Shown in pieces: positions 22,562-30,700 of a DNA stretch of 41,269 nt. Position 1 is the stretch's first letter; each line of letters starts with the position of its first letter. The notes beneath the pieces are model-generated. The model was not told the origin of the DNA. It did not search any database and worked only from the letters and a program-made list of their open reading frames with translations. Both the position numbers and the translations under genes were made by a program. The stretch comes from DATGFK01 sp040007395. GTDB lineage: Bacteria; Chloroflexota; Anaerolineae; Aggregatilineales; UBA2796. Location of the stretch: positions 1 through 41,269 of the forward strand of contig JBDTVG010000281.1 of NCBI GenBank assembly GCA_040007395.1, written 5' to 3'.

Positions 22562-23200
22562 CTATTGTTCGCGTTCTGACAAGGAGCGGTTGCCAGGTTT
22601 ATTCGCGCTCGTTGACGGAAGTTTCGTGCTTTCAGCAGGTCCGCTGGCCTGATTGACGATTTCCAGATACGGCACAGGTTCGCGATTGCCTTCCTCGTCG
22701 GTTACGTAGACATAGAGGTCTTCAAGGGGGAGTCGCTGGAGAAACAGGATGCCATCCAAGTGATCTAGCTCGTGTTGGAACACTCGCGCATCCCAGCCTT
22801 CGAGATCGCGCTCAACTTTCTTGCCTGCCTCGTCGAGATAGCGTATCTTGATTTTGAGGTTGCGGTCTGTGTAGCCAAACATGCCGGGGATACTCAGGCA
22901 CGCATCAAAGCCGCGCTCGACAGCTTCGCTTTGCTCCACGATTTCTGGGTTGATGAAGATCGTCGGCGGAGCCATGTCGTCATCTTTCTGATCGTCGTAG
23001 TAACCCAAACGTGCGCCGAACACGCGCTTCAATACGCCAATCTGTGGCGCAGCCAACCCGACTGCCGGGTTCGCATCAATCGTGTCTTTAATATCCTGAA
23101 TAAGCTGCTTGATGTCTTTGCCAATCCTTTTGGCTGGCTCAGACGGAGTCTTTAGAATTTTTTCGTGCTTACTGATCGTGAGAATTTTCTTGACGGACAT
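22562..23200 (-). CDS. def: Peptide deformylase
   Basis: Removes the formyl group from the N-terminal Met of new proteins; a metal-dependent enzyme. It is 212 aa. Motif I GLAAPQIG lies at residues 48-55. Motif II reads DACLS (99-103, metal ligand C101), where most bacterial enzymes have EGCLS. Motif III HELDH (143-147) gives the two His ligands and catalytic Glu. The last ~30 residues are polar and probably disordered, longer than usual. ATG 23200 has AAGGG about 9-10 nt upstream. It stands alone, not next to fmt as in many bacteria. The Glu-Gly to Asp-Ala change is unusual but metal and catalytic residues remain, so activity is likely. Confidence 0.93.
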   Translation of the reverse strand: MSVKKILTISKHEKILKTPSEPAKRIGKDIKQLIQDIKDTIDANPAVGLAAPQIGVLKRVFGARLGYYDDQKDDDMAPPTIFINPEIVEQSEAVERGFDACLSIPGMFGYTDRNLKIKIRYLDEAGKKVERDLEGWDARVFQHELDHLDGILFLQRLPLEDLYVYVTDEEGNREPVPYLEIVNQASGPAESTKLPSTSANKPGNRSLSEREQ

Positions 23201-23331
23201 TGCCTAAAACCCTTCGCTTAACCTAACCATAATTGTCCTACACGCACGGGGTTTTTGCAATCGCGTGTTTATTAAAGCCTTTATCGCACCTTTTCGCGAT
23301 TTACATACAATAGACCATAAGGGAGATGATT

Positions 23332-24543
23332 ATGAGCAAGAAGCCAAAGCAAAACTTTCAAAAAATATTGAGCCACGAAGAAAAAGACCAGCGTCAATTG
23401 CTTCATCACCTGCGTGAGGAGATCGAAGAACTGCACCAAATCGCGCTGATCGAAATGGGCAATGCTGGCGTGCTGCCGCCTTTCTATGCCGGTGACTATT
23501 TGGGCGAAGACCGCGAGTTGCTCCCTATCTGGGCGGTTGACGATTCACCAGAGTTGGCGGGCTTGTTCGTGCGCGCGGTGGAAGGTGTAGAGCCGAACTT
23601 GGAGCTACGGGTTGAACGCGATGATCTGGAGTTGGACAACGACTGGCCTATCAGCGAATTCCTTGATTTGCTCGTATTTAACGGACAAAAGATGCTACAG
23701 GCCGATGACAAACTCAGAGCGCTATCCGTGATGTTAAATCTGGTTGGCAATCAGATTGACCCTGCCCCCGGCTATGATCGCGAAACGATGATCGAGTTCA
23801 TGGCAGAGATGAAGCCCTACGCTGCCTTTGTCAAAATCCCCACTACGCTGGATGAGAACAACGTCCTGATCTACCAGTGGGACGATATGGAACACTACCA
23901 CGCCGAGATCGTCTACGCCGACAGTCCACAGTTGCTCCAAGCGGCAGTCTGGGAATATCGCTTAAACTTCGCGCTCAACGTTGAGATAAAAGAAATTATG
24001 GACGATAGCGGCGACCCGACTGAGGATCTCATGGGCTTGGATACCGCCGAACTAGGTGCTATCTACGAGACAATGGTTATGTGTAGTTTCCGCCTATACG
24101 GCAGCACCTCACCGATCCGCGCCAAGCAGTTACCGCTTGACATCCTTCGCGAGGAAAACGGCGATCTGGTGGTCAGAACGCCACTGAAACACGACGTAGA
24201 GCCGATCCCGTTAATCGCGGAGTATCGCGATGAGATAAAAATTCAGAAGGATCTTACAGAGGATTACCTGCTGCATCTCGCTGCCGATGATGACATTATG
24301 CAAAAAGTCTGGCCTCACATACGAGCCTCACCCTTCTATGCGATCCACGTGCGGTATGGTAGATATATCATCGGGCGCAATGGCAACCTCAAAGTCAGCG
24401 GATATTTGCCTAATCCGGTCTTTGAATGGGAAACTGGGGATACCCTGTCTGATCTTTACCGACGGGCACGGCTCACCAATATTTACCAGATGCTTGGTTC
24501 AGGCGGCTTTGTCGAGGCGCAACCTGCTCGATCTGAAATATAA
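23332..24543 (+). CDS. Unknown 403-aa acidic cytoplasmic protein
   Basis: I do not recognise this protein. It is acidic, has no signal peptide or membrane segment, and begins with a basic and then Glu/His-rich helical stretch (residues 1-45). Regions of mixed alpha/beta character follow. Cysteine is rare and no P-loop, catalytic triad or metal motif stands out. ATG 23332 is chosen because GGGAG lies 6 nt upstream; ATG 23326 overlaps that site. A TACAAT at 23306-23311 could be its -10. It is divergent from def and convergent with the cyclotransferase gene. Codon use resembles the housekeeping genes, arguing for a long-resident gene. Confidence 0.8.
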   Translation: MSKKPKQNFQKILSHEEKDQRQLLHHLREEIEELHQIALIEMGNAGVLPPFYAGDYLGEDRELLPIWAVDDSPELAGLFVRAVEGVEPNLELRVERDDLELDNDWPISEFLDLLVFNGQKMLQADDKLRALSVMLNLVGNQIDPAPGYDRETMIEFMAEMKPYAAFVKIPTTLDENNVLIYQWDDMEHYHAEIVYADSPQLLQAAVWEYRLNFALNVEIKEIMDDSGDPTEDLMGLDTAELGAIYETMVMCSFRLYGSTSPIRAKQLPLDILREENGDLVVRTPLKHDVEPIPLIAEYRDEIKIQKDLTEDYLLHLAADDDIMQKVWPHIRASPFYAIHVRYGRYIIGRNGNLKVSGYLPNPVFEWETGDTLSDLYRRARLTNIYQMLGSGGFVEAQPARSEI

Positions 24544-24570
24544 ACTATTCAGCAATTCCAATCTTAGCGT

Positions 24571-25401
24571 CTATGATTTCGGCACAAACTGTACTTCGAA
24601 TAACCAAGGCCACAGTTTACCAGTGATCAAAAAGGTCTGGTGATCACTATCGTAAGCAATACCATTAAGCACCCCATCTGCTCCAGCGGCGGCGGTTTCT
24701 TGTTCTGTGAGCAGTCCTGATGCATCGATCACGGCATTGACTCGCCCTGTCGCTTTCTCGATCCGCAAAATATTGTTGCTGTGCCAGATATTCACATACA
24801 GCATGTCGCCCACACATTCAAGCTCATTTAGCTGATCGACAGGTTGGTTGCCCAGCGCGATTGGAATCTGTCGCACGACGGCAAATGTCGTTGCATCGCG
24901 CACGGCGATGTTTGAACTGCCGTTGGTCATAAAGAATTGGCTACCGTCGAAACACAACCCCCACCCTTCGCCTGTGTAGGCCAGCATTCCGCCCTGAGCG
25001 AAGGTGTCGGGGTTGTAGGTGAAGGCAACGTTCTCATGCCAAGTCAGTTGGACAAGTTTATTGTTCGCCAGTGTTAGCCCTTCCGCAAAATACTTAGCAG
25101 GCAGCGAGATCTCGCGGATGAGCTTCCCTGTCTGAGGATCTTCCACCCGCAAGTCTGACTGTCCATAGCGTCCCGAACTTTCGTACAACAGCCCATCATG
25201 TAGTTCCAAGCCTTCGGTAAACGCTGTCGTATCGTGGGGTCTGGTCGAAACAATTTTCAAAGTGAGGCGCTCTACCGCAGTCGCCGTTGCTGCATATTTT
25301 AGAAAATCCCCGGCACTGAGATTATTGCAGCTCACCAGCAATGCCAGAACAACCGCCATCATCGAATAGGGCAGCCATTTCCGATTGATCATTTTAATCA
25401 T
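24571..25401 (-). CDS. Lipoprotein glutaminyl-peptide cyclotransferase (plant/bacterial type)
   Basis: Converts N-terminal Gln of peptides to pyroglutamate; beta-propeller type (papaya-QC family, PF05096). It is 276 aa. Residues ~11-24 form a lipoprotein signal ending in the lipobox LVSC, so it should be lipid-anchored outside the membrane. Family hallmarks are visible: PHDTTAFTEGLEL with the conserved Glu, YESSGRYGQSDLR, TWHENVAFTYN, GEGWGLCFDG, and LNELE followed by YVNIWHSNNILRI. LNGIAYD and FLITGKLWPWLFEV close the domain. ATG 25401 is chosen with AGGA 10 nt upstream; a GTG at 25410 and ATG 25392 are alternatives. The gene is divergent from the type-I ABC exporter. Confidence 0.88.
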   Translation of the reverse strand: MIKMINRKWLPYSMMAVVLALLVSCNNLSAGDFLKYAATATAVERLTLKIVSTRPHDTTAFTEGLELHDGLLYESSGRYGQSDLRVEDPQTGKLIREISLPAKYFAEGLTLANNKLVQLTWHENVAFTYNPDTFAQGGMLAYTGEGWGLCFDGSQFFMTNGSSNIAVRDATTFAVVRQIPIALGNQPVDQLNELECVGDMLYVNIWHSNNILRIEKATGRVNAVIDASGLLTEQETAAAGADGVLNGIAYDSDHQTFLITGKLWPWLFEVQFVPKS

Positions 25402-25530
25402 TGAGTACACATCCTAAATGCTTCTCTAAACGGCACTATCTTAGCGCCAGTTTGCGAGAAAGGGAGTAGCCAACAATTGTGCATTTTGACACAAATTAAC
25501 CGTATAATCTGATCAAGCTAAATTGACCTA

Positions 25531-25567
25531 TTGACACATACGTATACGTATAATATACTTATATTAT
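25531..25567 (+). promoter_or_regulatory. Promoter covered by two palindromes, upstream of the ABC exporter
   Basis: TTGACA (25531-25536), a 17-nt spacer and TATACT (25554-25559) form a strong promoter. The spacer holds a perfect 14-bp palindrome ATACGTATACGTAT (25538-25551). A second near-perfect one, ATAATATA-CT-TATATTAT (25550-25567), covers the -10 and start site. Both look like operators. The ~100-nt leader ends with a hairpin TCTACG-GTAT-CGTAGA (25635-25650) close to the Shine-Dalgarno. Confidence 0.65.
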
Positions 25568-25667
25568 CTTGAGCAATAAAGCCATTGATAATGACAAGGC
25601 GGCTAAAACTTATCATGACGCAAATGCGTATAGCTCTACGGTATCGTAGATTTCAAAAGGAAATATC

Positions 25668-27572
25668 ATGAGACCTCAAGGACGTAGTTCACGTAGGAGA
25701 GCCAAAGATCGCTCACGGGATGAGCAAACCCCTAACACTCCCGTAAATTGGCGTAGGCTGTTTAGCTACCTGCTGCCCTATAAAGGGCGTATGATCGTTG
25801 CGCTCTTGGCGCTGTTATTTTACAGTGTACTTGGGCTGGTCTTTCCGCTGGTCATCTCACAACTGCTCGGATCGGTACTTAAACAGAAGGGTGGAGACCA
25901 ACTTAACGCGATTACGCTAGGGTTGGTGTTGATCTTTCTGGTGCAGTCGGCGGTCTCTTTTGTGCAGAACTATAACTTGACTTACATCGGTGAACGCATT
26001 GTCCTTGATCTGCGGACAGGGTTATACCGCCATCTGCATGAACTTTCGCTAGATTTCTTTGCCAACCGACGAGTCGGTGAACTTGTCTCGCGCATGTCCA
26101 GCGATGTAACTCAGGTGCGGTCTATTCTCACCAACAATATCACACAGTTGTTGAGCCAAATTATCTCTCTAATTGGCTCTATCGTCATCGTTTTTTTCCT
26201 CAACCCCCGACTGACGTTATTTATTCTGGCACTAGCTCCCCTTATCGCCGTAATCGCTATGGTCTTTGGGCGCTCGTTTCAGGGGTTGAGTACCGAGGTT
26301 CAGGATGCGACTGCCGGCGCATTGGTCGTCGTCGAAGAAGGGTTACAAGGGATTCGCGTCGTCAAGAGTTTTGCCCGCGAAGACTACGAAGTCAATCGCT
26401 ATAACAGCGAGATCGGCAAGACTTTCTCGCTCACGATGCGGTTAGCGGTATTGCGTTCGTTGTTCGGCTCGACCATGGCCTTTCTCGGCTTTAGTGCGAT
26501 TGCTGCGATTCTGTGGTTTGGTGGACACGAGGTACTTGACGGTCATCTTCAACCCGAATTACTGTTCGGCTTCTTGATCTATGGCTTGACGATTGCCGCG
26601 AATCTGGGTGGGTTGGCAAATCTTTATGGACAGTTCCGCGAGGCACTTGGCGCGATCCGGCGAGTCTTCGAGATCATCGATATTAAGCCGGGAGTAGTTG
26701 ATACACCGAATGCCAAAGTGATGGCCTCTGCCAAAGGTGGTATCACTTTTGATCATGTTTCGTTTAGCTACGACAGTAATGTTCCTGTTTTGCAGGACAT
26801 CACCCTCGATATAGCTCCCGGCGAAATCGTTGCGTTGGTTGGGCCAAGCGGCGCGGGCAAAAGCACGATGTTCAACCTAATCCCACGCTTCTACGATCCG
26901 ACTTCGGGCGTAATGTCCATTGACGGCGTAGACTTGCGGACTCTCACGCAGCACAGCATTCACCAACAGATTGGGATTGTGCCACAGGAAACGCTGTTGT
27001 TCGGCGGCACGATCCGTGAAAATATCGCCTATGGTCGGTTGGATGCAACCGAAACCGAGGTCATTGAAGCGGCAAAAGCGGCGAATGCTCACGACTTCAT
27101 CATGACTTTTCCTGATAAATATGAAACGATTGTCGGAGAGCGTGGCGTAAAGTTGAGTGGTGGTCAACGCCAGCGGGTTGCCATCGCCCGTGCTATCCTG
27201 AAAGATCCACGTATTTTGCTGCTGGACGAAGCCACGAGTTCGCTGGACAGCGAATCGGAGGAACTGGTTCAGGATGCACTGGATCGGTTGCTGCAAGGCC
27301 GTACTACGGTTGTCATTGCCCATCGACTGAGTACCATCAAGAACGCACACCGCATTGCTGTTGTGGATCAGGGCAAGATTGTCGAACTCGGCACACACGA
27401 CGAATTGATGCTAAGGGATGGTCTGTACGCACGGCTGTACAATATGCAGTTCCGCTATCCCGAAGGCTACGTTTCGCCAACCAAAAAACCTGATGAGCTG
27501 CCAATCCCAGAGACTCCCGCGCCCCGAACTAGCGGAGGGTTACTCGGCGTATTAGGCGGTGGCCTTGGCTGA
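25668..27572 (+). CDS. Type-I ABC exporter half-transporter (MsbA/LmrA-like)
   Basis: A 634-aa fusion of a six-helix membrane domain (residues ~30-330) and an ATPase domain (~350-590). Walker A GPSGAGKST is at 392-400, the signature LSGGQ at 496-500, Walker B with D-loop LLLDEATSSLD at ~517-527 and the H-loop VVIAHRLSTI follows. It acts as a homo- or heterodimer exporting lipids, drugs or peptides; the substrate is not visible. The first ~25 residues are basic and the last ~40 Pro-rich. ATG 25668 has AAAGGA 8 nt upstream. The palindrome-covered promoter suggests inducible expression, as for a drug-responsive pump. A strong terminator closes a single-gene unit. Confidence 0.94.
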   Translation: MRPQGRSSRRRAKDRSRDEQTPNTPVNWRRLFSYLLPYKGRMIVALLALLFYSVLGLVFPLVISQLLGSVLKQKGGDQLNAITLGLVLIFLVQSAVSFVQNYNLTYIGERIVLDLRTGLYRHLHELSLDFFANRRVGELVSRMSSDVTQVRSILTNNITQLLSQIISLIGSIVIVFFLNPRLTLFILALAPLIAVIAMVFGRSFQGLSTEVQDATAGALVVVEEGLQGIRVVKSFAREDYEVNRYNSEIGKTFSLTMRLAVLRSLFGSTMAFLGFSAIAAILWFGGHEVLDGHLQPELLFGFLIYGLTIAANLGGLANLYGQFREALGAIRRVFEIIDIKPGVVDTPNAKVMASAKGGITFDHVSFSYDSNVPVLQDITLDIAPGEIVALVGPSGAGKSTMFNLIPRFYDPTSGVMSIDGVDLRTLTQHSIHQQIGIVPQETLLFGGTIRENIAYGRLDATETEVIEAAKAANAHDFIMTFPDKYETIVGERGVKLSGGQRQRVAIARAILKDPRILLLDEATSSLDSESEELVQDALDRLLQGRTTVVIAHRLSTIKNAHRIAVVDQGKIVELGTHDELMLRDGLYARLYNMQFRYPEGYVSPTKKPDELPIPETPAPRTSGGLLGVLGGGLG

Positions 27573-27589
27573 GTAACCACAAATTATGT

Positions 27590-27624
27590 CGTAGGCAGAT
27601 CGCACGATCTGCCTACGTGTTTTT
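27590..27624 (+). terminator. Strong intrinsic terminator of the ABC exporter gene
   Basis: CGTAGGCAGATCG (27590-27602) and CGATCTGCCTACG (27605-27617) are perfect complements, giving a 12-bp stem with a GCAC loop. TGTTTTT follows (T-run 27620-27624). It starts 18 bp after the stop codon. Confidence 0.9.
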
Positions 27625-27798
27625 CCAAGATTTCAGCGGCAAGACCGTATCAAACTTATTCCATTCTTTTCCAATTAGGCAGGATTACCCCTTTACTTCT
27701 CCTTGTATCGTTTGTTCCCTAAAAACCAAAAGTCAAAACTTGTGTTAAGCTAAGATTGTTTTATCAGTGCGGCTGACACAGGTAAACTACGGGGAATC

Positions 27799-28902
27799 AT
27801 GATCGAATTCAACAATCTGAAACCGCTTCATGCGCTGCTAGCAGATGAATTGAATATGGCAGCACAGCGGGTACTCAACAGTGGTTGGTACATTCTAGGG
27901 CCGGAAGTCGAAGCATTTGAGGCTGCGTTTGCTGCCTATCATGGCGTGGCTCATGCGGTTGGAGTCGCCAACGGTACGGATGCGATTGAACTGGCCTTGC
28001 GGGCGGCGGGAATTGGCCCCGGCGACGAAGTGATTACGGTAGCGCACACCGCTGTCGCGACAGTATGCGCAATTGAGGAGGCTGGGGCAACCCCGGTGCT
28101 AGTCGATATTGACCCATTGGCTTACACCATGAATCCGCTAGCGGCTGAGGCCGCCATTACTTCTCGGACAAGAGCCTTGTTGCCCGTCCACCTCTATGGA
28201 CAGCCTGCCGATATGACTGCCCTCAGCACCCTTGCCGCCAAACACAATCTGCTGCTGATCGAGGATTGCGCTCAGGCGCACGGTGCGCGTGATTTGGATT
28301 GCCTAGTTGGGACAATGGGACATATCGGCACATTTAGCTTTTACCCGACCAAGAATCTAGGCGCTTACGGTGACGGCGGCGCAGTGATCACCAACGATGC
28401 CGAGATCGCTGGAAAGCTGCGGCGACTGCGGAACTATGGGCAAGTGTCGCGCTACGAACATGCTGAACACGGGATCAATAGCCGTCTGGACGAAATGCAA
28501 GCGGCGATTTTGTGCGTGAAGTTAGCGCACCTTGACGAACACAATGCAACTCGTCGCCAACTGGCGGCAGCCTACAATCAAACGCTGGAACAGGTGACGC
28601 AGCCTACTGAGCGCAACGGGGCTTATCATGTCTATCACTTGTATGTGATTCGCCACCCGCAGCGCGACAAATTGCGCGAGGCACTCCGAGAGCGCGGCGT
28701 TGGGACGCTGATCCACTATCCGATTCCAGTGCATCGTCAGGCAGCTTACGCCGATCTGGGTTACAAGGTGGGCAGCTTGCCTGTCACTGAGCAGATCGCT
28801 GGCGAGATCTTGTCGCTGCCACTTTACGTCGGGCTGACCCCGAACGACATTAAAACGATTGGTCAAGCGGTGTCAGATAGCCTTGAAGTTGTAGCACCGT
28901 GA
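27799..28902 (+). CDS. DegT/DnrJ/EryC1 family sugar aminotransferase
   Basis: PLP-dependent transfer of an amino group (usually from glutamate) to a keto-sugar nucleotide. It is 367 aa, standard length. The cofactor Lys lies in FSFYPTKNLGAYGDGGAV (K185). GVANGTDAIELALRAAGI, EVITVAHTAVATV and LIEDCAQAHGA are typical of the family, and RLDEMQAAILCVKL precedes the C-terminal domain. ATG 27799 follows GGGGA by 4 nt. It begins a four-gene operon with GTGA/ATGA overlaps. With the acyltransferase two genes on, it fits synthesis of an N-acylated amino sugar (as in FdtB/FdtC or WlbE/WlbB pairs). The exact sugar is not known. Confidence 0.92.
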   Translation: MIEFNNLKPLHALLADELNMAAQRVLNSGWYILGPEVEAFEAAFAAYHGVAHAVGVANGTDAIELALRAAGIGPGDEVITVAHTAVATVCAIEEAGATPVLVDIDPLAYTMNPLAAEAAITSRTRALLPVHLYGQPADMTALSTLAAKHNLLLIEDCAQAHGARDLDCLVGTMGHIGTFSFYPTKNLGAYGDGGAVITNDAEIAGKLRRLRNYGQVSRYEHAEHGINSRLDEMQAAILCVKLAHLDEHNATRRQLAAAYNQTLEQVTQPTERNGAYHVYHLYVIRHPQRDKLREALRERGVGTLIHYPIPVHRQAAYADLGYKVGSLPVTEQIAGEILSLPLYVGLTPNDIKTIGQAVSDSLEVVAP

Positions 28903-29927
28903 CCACACTCAACACACAGGCCAACCCCGCCCCAGCCTTCAATGCCGCCGCCTATCGTGGGGCGCATGTGCTAATCACTGGGGGGATGGGCTTCATTGGC
29001 AGCAACTTAGCAATAGCATTGGTCGAATTGGGCGCTCATGTGATCTTGGCAGATGCGATGTTGCCCGGTTATGGCGGAAACCTGTTCAATATCGAGTCGA
29101 TCCGCGATAAGGTTACGATCAATTTCTGCGACATTCGCGACGCAAACGTCATGAATTATCTGGTCAAGGGTCAAGACTTTATCTTCCATTTGGCAGCACA
29201 GGGCGATCATATCCTGAGCCTGACCGATCCGTTTCCAGATATTGACATCAACATCAAAGGCACAGCGATTGTGATGGAAGCCTGCAAGCACCACAATCCC
29301 TCGGCGCGGGTGATCTATACTGGGACACGCGGACAATATGGTTCAGCGGTCTCTTTGCCTGTCAACGAAAATGCGCCGACCCACCCCAAAGGTATCTACG
29401 AAATCTCGCGGTTGACTGCCGAGAAGATCATGCAGGTCTACGGCGAGGTACACAACATCCATACAGTCATGCTGCGCCTGACCAACGTTTATGGTCCACG
29501 ATCCCAGATGCAGCACTCGCGGTTCGGCGTGGCAAACTGGTTTGTCCGGCTTGCTATCGACGATGCAACGATCAAGGTTTTTGGCGACGGGCAGATTAAA
29601 CGCGATTTTCTATATGTGGATGACTGTGTAGAGGCGTTGCTGATGGTGGCACTGTGCGACGCAGCACGCGGCGAAGTGATGAATGTCGGCGTAGACCACC
29701 CCACCAACTTTGTGCAATTGGTAGAAACGCTGATCAAGGTGGCGGGCAGCGGACGTTGGGAGTTTGCACCGTTTACGCCGGAACGCCAAGCACAAGAACC
29801 CGGCGATTTTTATACGGACATTACCAAGATTCGGCGGATTGTAGGATGGGAGCCGAAAACCATCCTTGAGGACGGTCTAGCCAAAACGGTACAGTATTAT
29901 CGCGACTATAAAGCTAACTATTGGTAA
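28899..29927 (+). CDS. NAD-dependent epimerase/dehydratase (extended SDR) with a YxxxR active site
   Basis: A 342-aa nucleotide-sugar modifying SDR. The Rossmann motif GGMGFIGSN lies at residues ~28-36, the Asp-containing strand DIRD and HLAAQ follow, and TRGQYG marks the Ser/Thr active-site strand. The catalytic tetrad position reads Y167-E-I-S-R171, so the usual Lys of YxxxK is Arg. MLRLTNVYGPRS and RDFLYVDDCVEALL are typical of the sugar-nucleotide branch. The GTG start at 28899 overlaps the aminotransferase stop by 4 bp. Probable roles are 4,6-dehydration or epimerisation feeding the aminotransferase. The Lys to Arg change may alter or reduce activity. Confidence 0.88.
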   Translation: MTTLNTQANPAPAFNAAAYRGAHVLITGGMGFIGSNLAIALVELGAHVILADAMLPGYGGNLFNIESIRDKVTINFCDIRDANVMNYLVKGQDFIFHLAAQGDHILSLTDPFPDIDINIKGTAIVMEACKHHNPSARVIYTGTRGQYGSAVSLPVNENAPTHPKGIYEISRLTAEKIMQVYGEVHNIHTVMLRLTNVYGPRSQMQHSRFGVANWFVRLAIDDATIKVFGDGQIKRDFLYVDDCVEALLMVALCDAARGEVMNVGVDHPTNFVQLVETLIKVAGSGRWEFAPFTPERQAQEPGDFYTDITKIRRIVGWEPKTILEDGLAKTVQYYRDYKANYW

Positions 29928-29941
29928 AGAGTTTCATCGGA

Positions 29942-30700
29942 ATGAATACCGTCAAGGTGGGCCACAACGTCGTGTTATGTGACGATACAGTACTTGGGCA
30001 GCGAGTCACCATCGGCAACAATGTGACCTTCTATCCCGGCGTGACTGTTGGCGATGACTGCACAATTTTCGACGGTGCTGTGATAGGCCGCCCGCCGAAA
30101 TCAACGGGGAACACGACGCGCCCGATTAATGTAATTCCTCGCCCGCTGACTATCGGTGCAGGTAGCGTTATAGGTGCCAACGCGGTTTTGTATACCGGGA
30201 TCAGTATTGGCGCACAGGTCTTGATTGGGGATCTGGCAAGTATCCGCGAAGACTGCACATTAGCGGCTCAATCGGTTATCGGGCGCGGCGTGATGATCAT
30301 GTATGAAACCTTTGTCGGGGAACGTACCCGTATCATTGACGGGGCAATCCTCACGGGAAAAATGGTCATTGAAGCGGATGTGTTTATTGGGCCGGGCGTA
30401 AACAGTATTAACGATGATAATGTATACCTGAAGCGGTTTGGCCTTGACTCCTTTGAAGTGCATGGCCCGGTTATCCGACGTTTTGCCCTGATTGGCGCAG
30501 GCGCAAACCTCGCCGCAGGGATTGAGATCGGACTAGGCGCAATCGTGGCTCCTAGTGCAATGGTAACGCATGATGTCCCAGCATGGACGGTGGTAGCCGG
30601 TATCCCCGCCCGTGAAATCCGGCAGGTGAGTACTGAGCAGCGAAAGCAGGTGCTCACTCATTTTGGGCTGCGGGACGATATGGAGGAAGATCGCACATGA
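29942..30700 (+). CDS. Left-handed beta-helix (hexapeptide) acyltransferase
   Basis: A 252-aa protein with repeated hexapeptides through residues ~5-220, such as VRVT/VTIGNNV, VTVGDDCTI and LTIGAGSVIGANAVL. They form the LbetaH fold of O- and N-acyltransferases that work as trimers. TVVAGIPAREIRQV near the C-terminus is the usual end of the helix (AGxPA). It probably acylates the amino sugar made by the aminotransferase encoded two genes upstream. ATG 29942 is preferred over the in-frame TTG 29921, which would overlap the previous gene; the Shine-Dalgarno is weak. It overlaps the next gene by ATGA (30697-30700). Acetyl versus other acyl donors cannot be decided. Confidence 0.88.
   Translation: MNTVKVGHNVVLCDDTVLGQRVTIGNNVTFYPGVTVGDDCTIFDGAVIGRPPKSTGNTTRPINVIPRPLTIGAGSVIGANAVLYTGISIGAQVLIGDLASIREDCTLAAQSVIGRGVMIMYETFVGERTRIIDGAILTGKMVIEADVFIGPGVNSINDDNVYLKRFGLDSFEVHGPVIRRFALIGAGANLAAGIEIGLGAIVAPSAMVTHDVPAWTVVAGIPAREIRQVSTEQRKQVLTHFGLRDDMEEDRT

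Noticed and set aside
25486..25508. TTGACA and TATAAT upstream of the exporter as a second promoter
   Set aside because: The spacing is only 11 nt, too short for a sigma-70 promoter; TTGACA at 25531 with TATACT at 17 nt is better.
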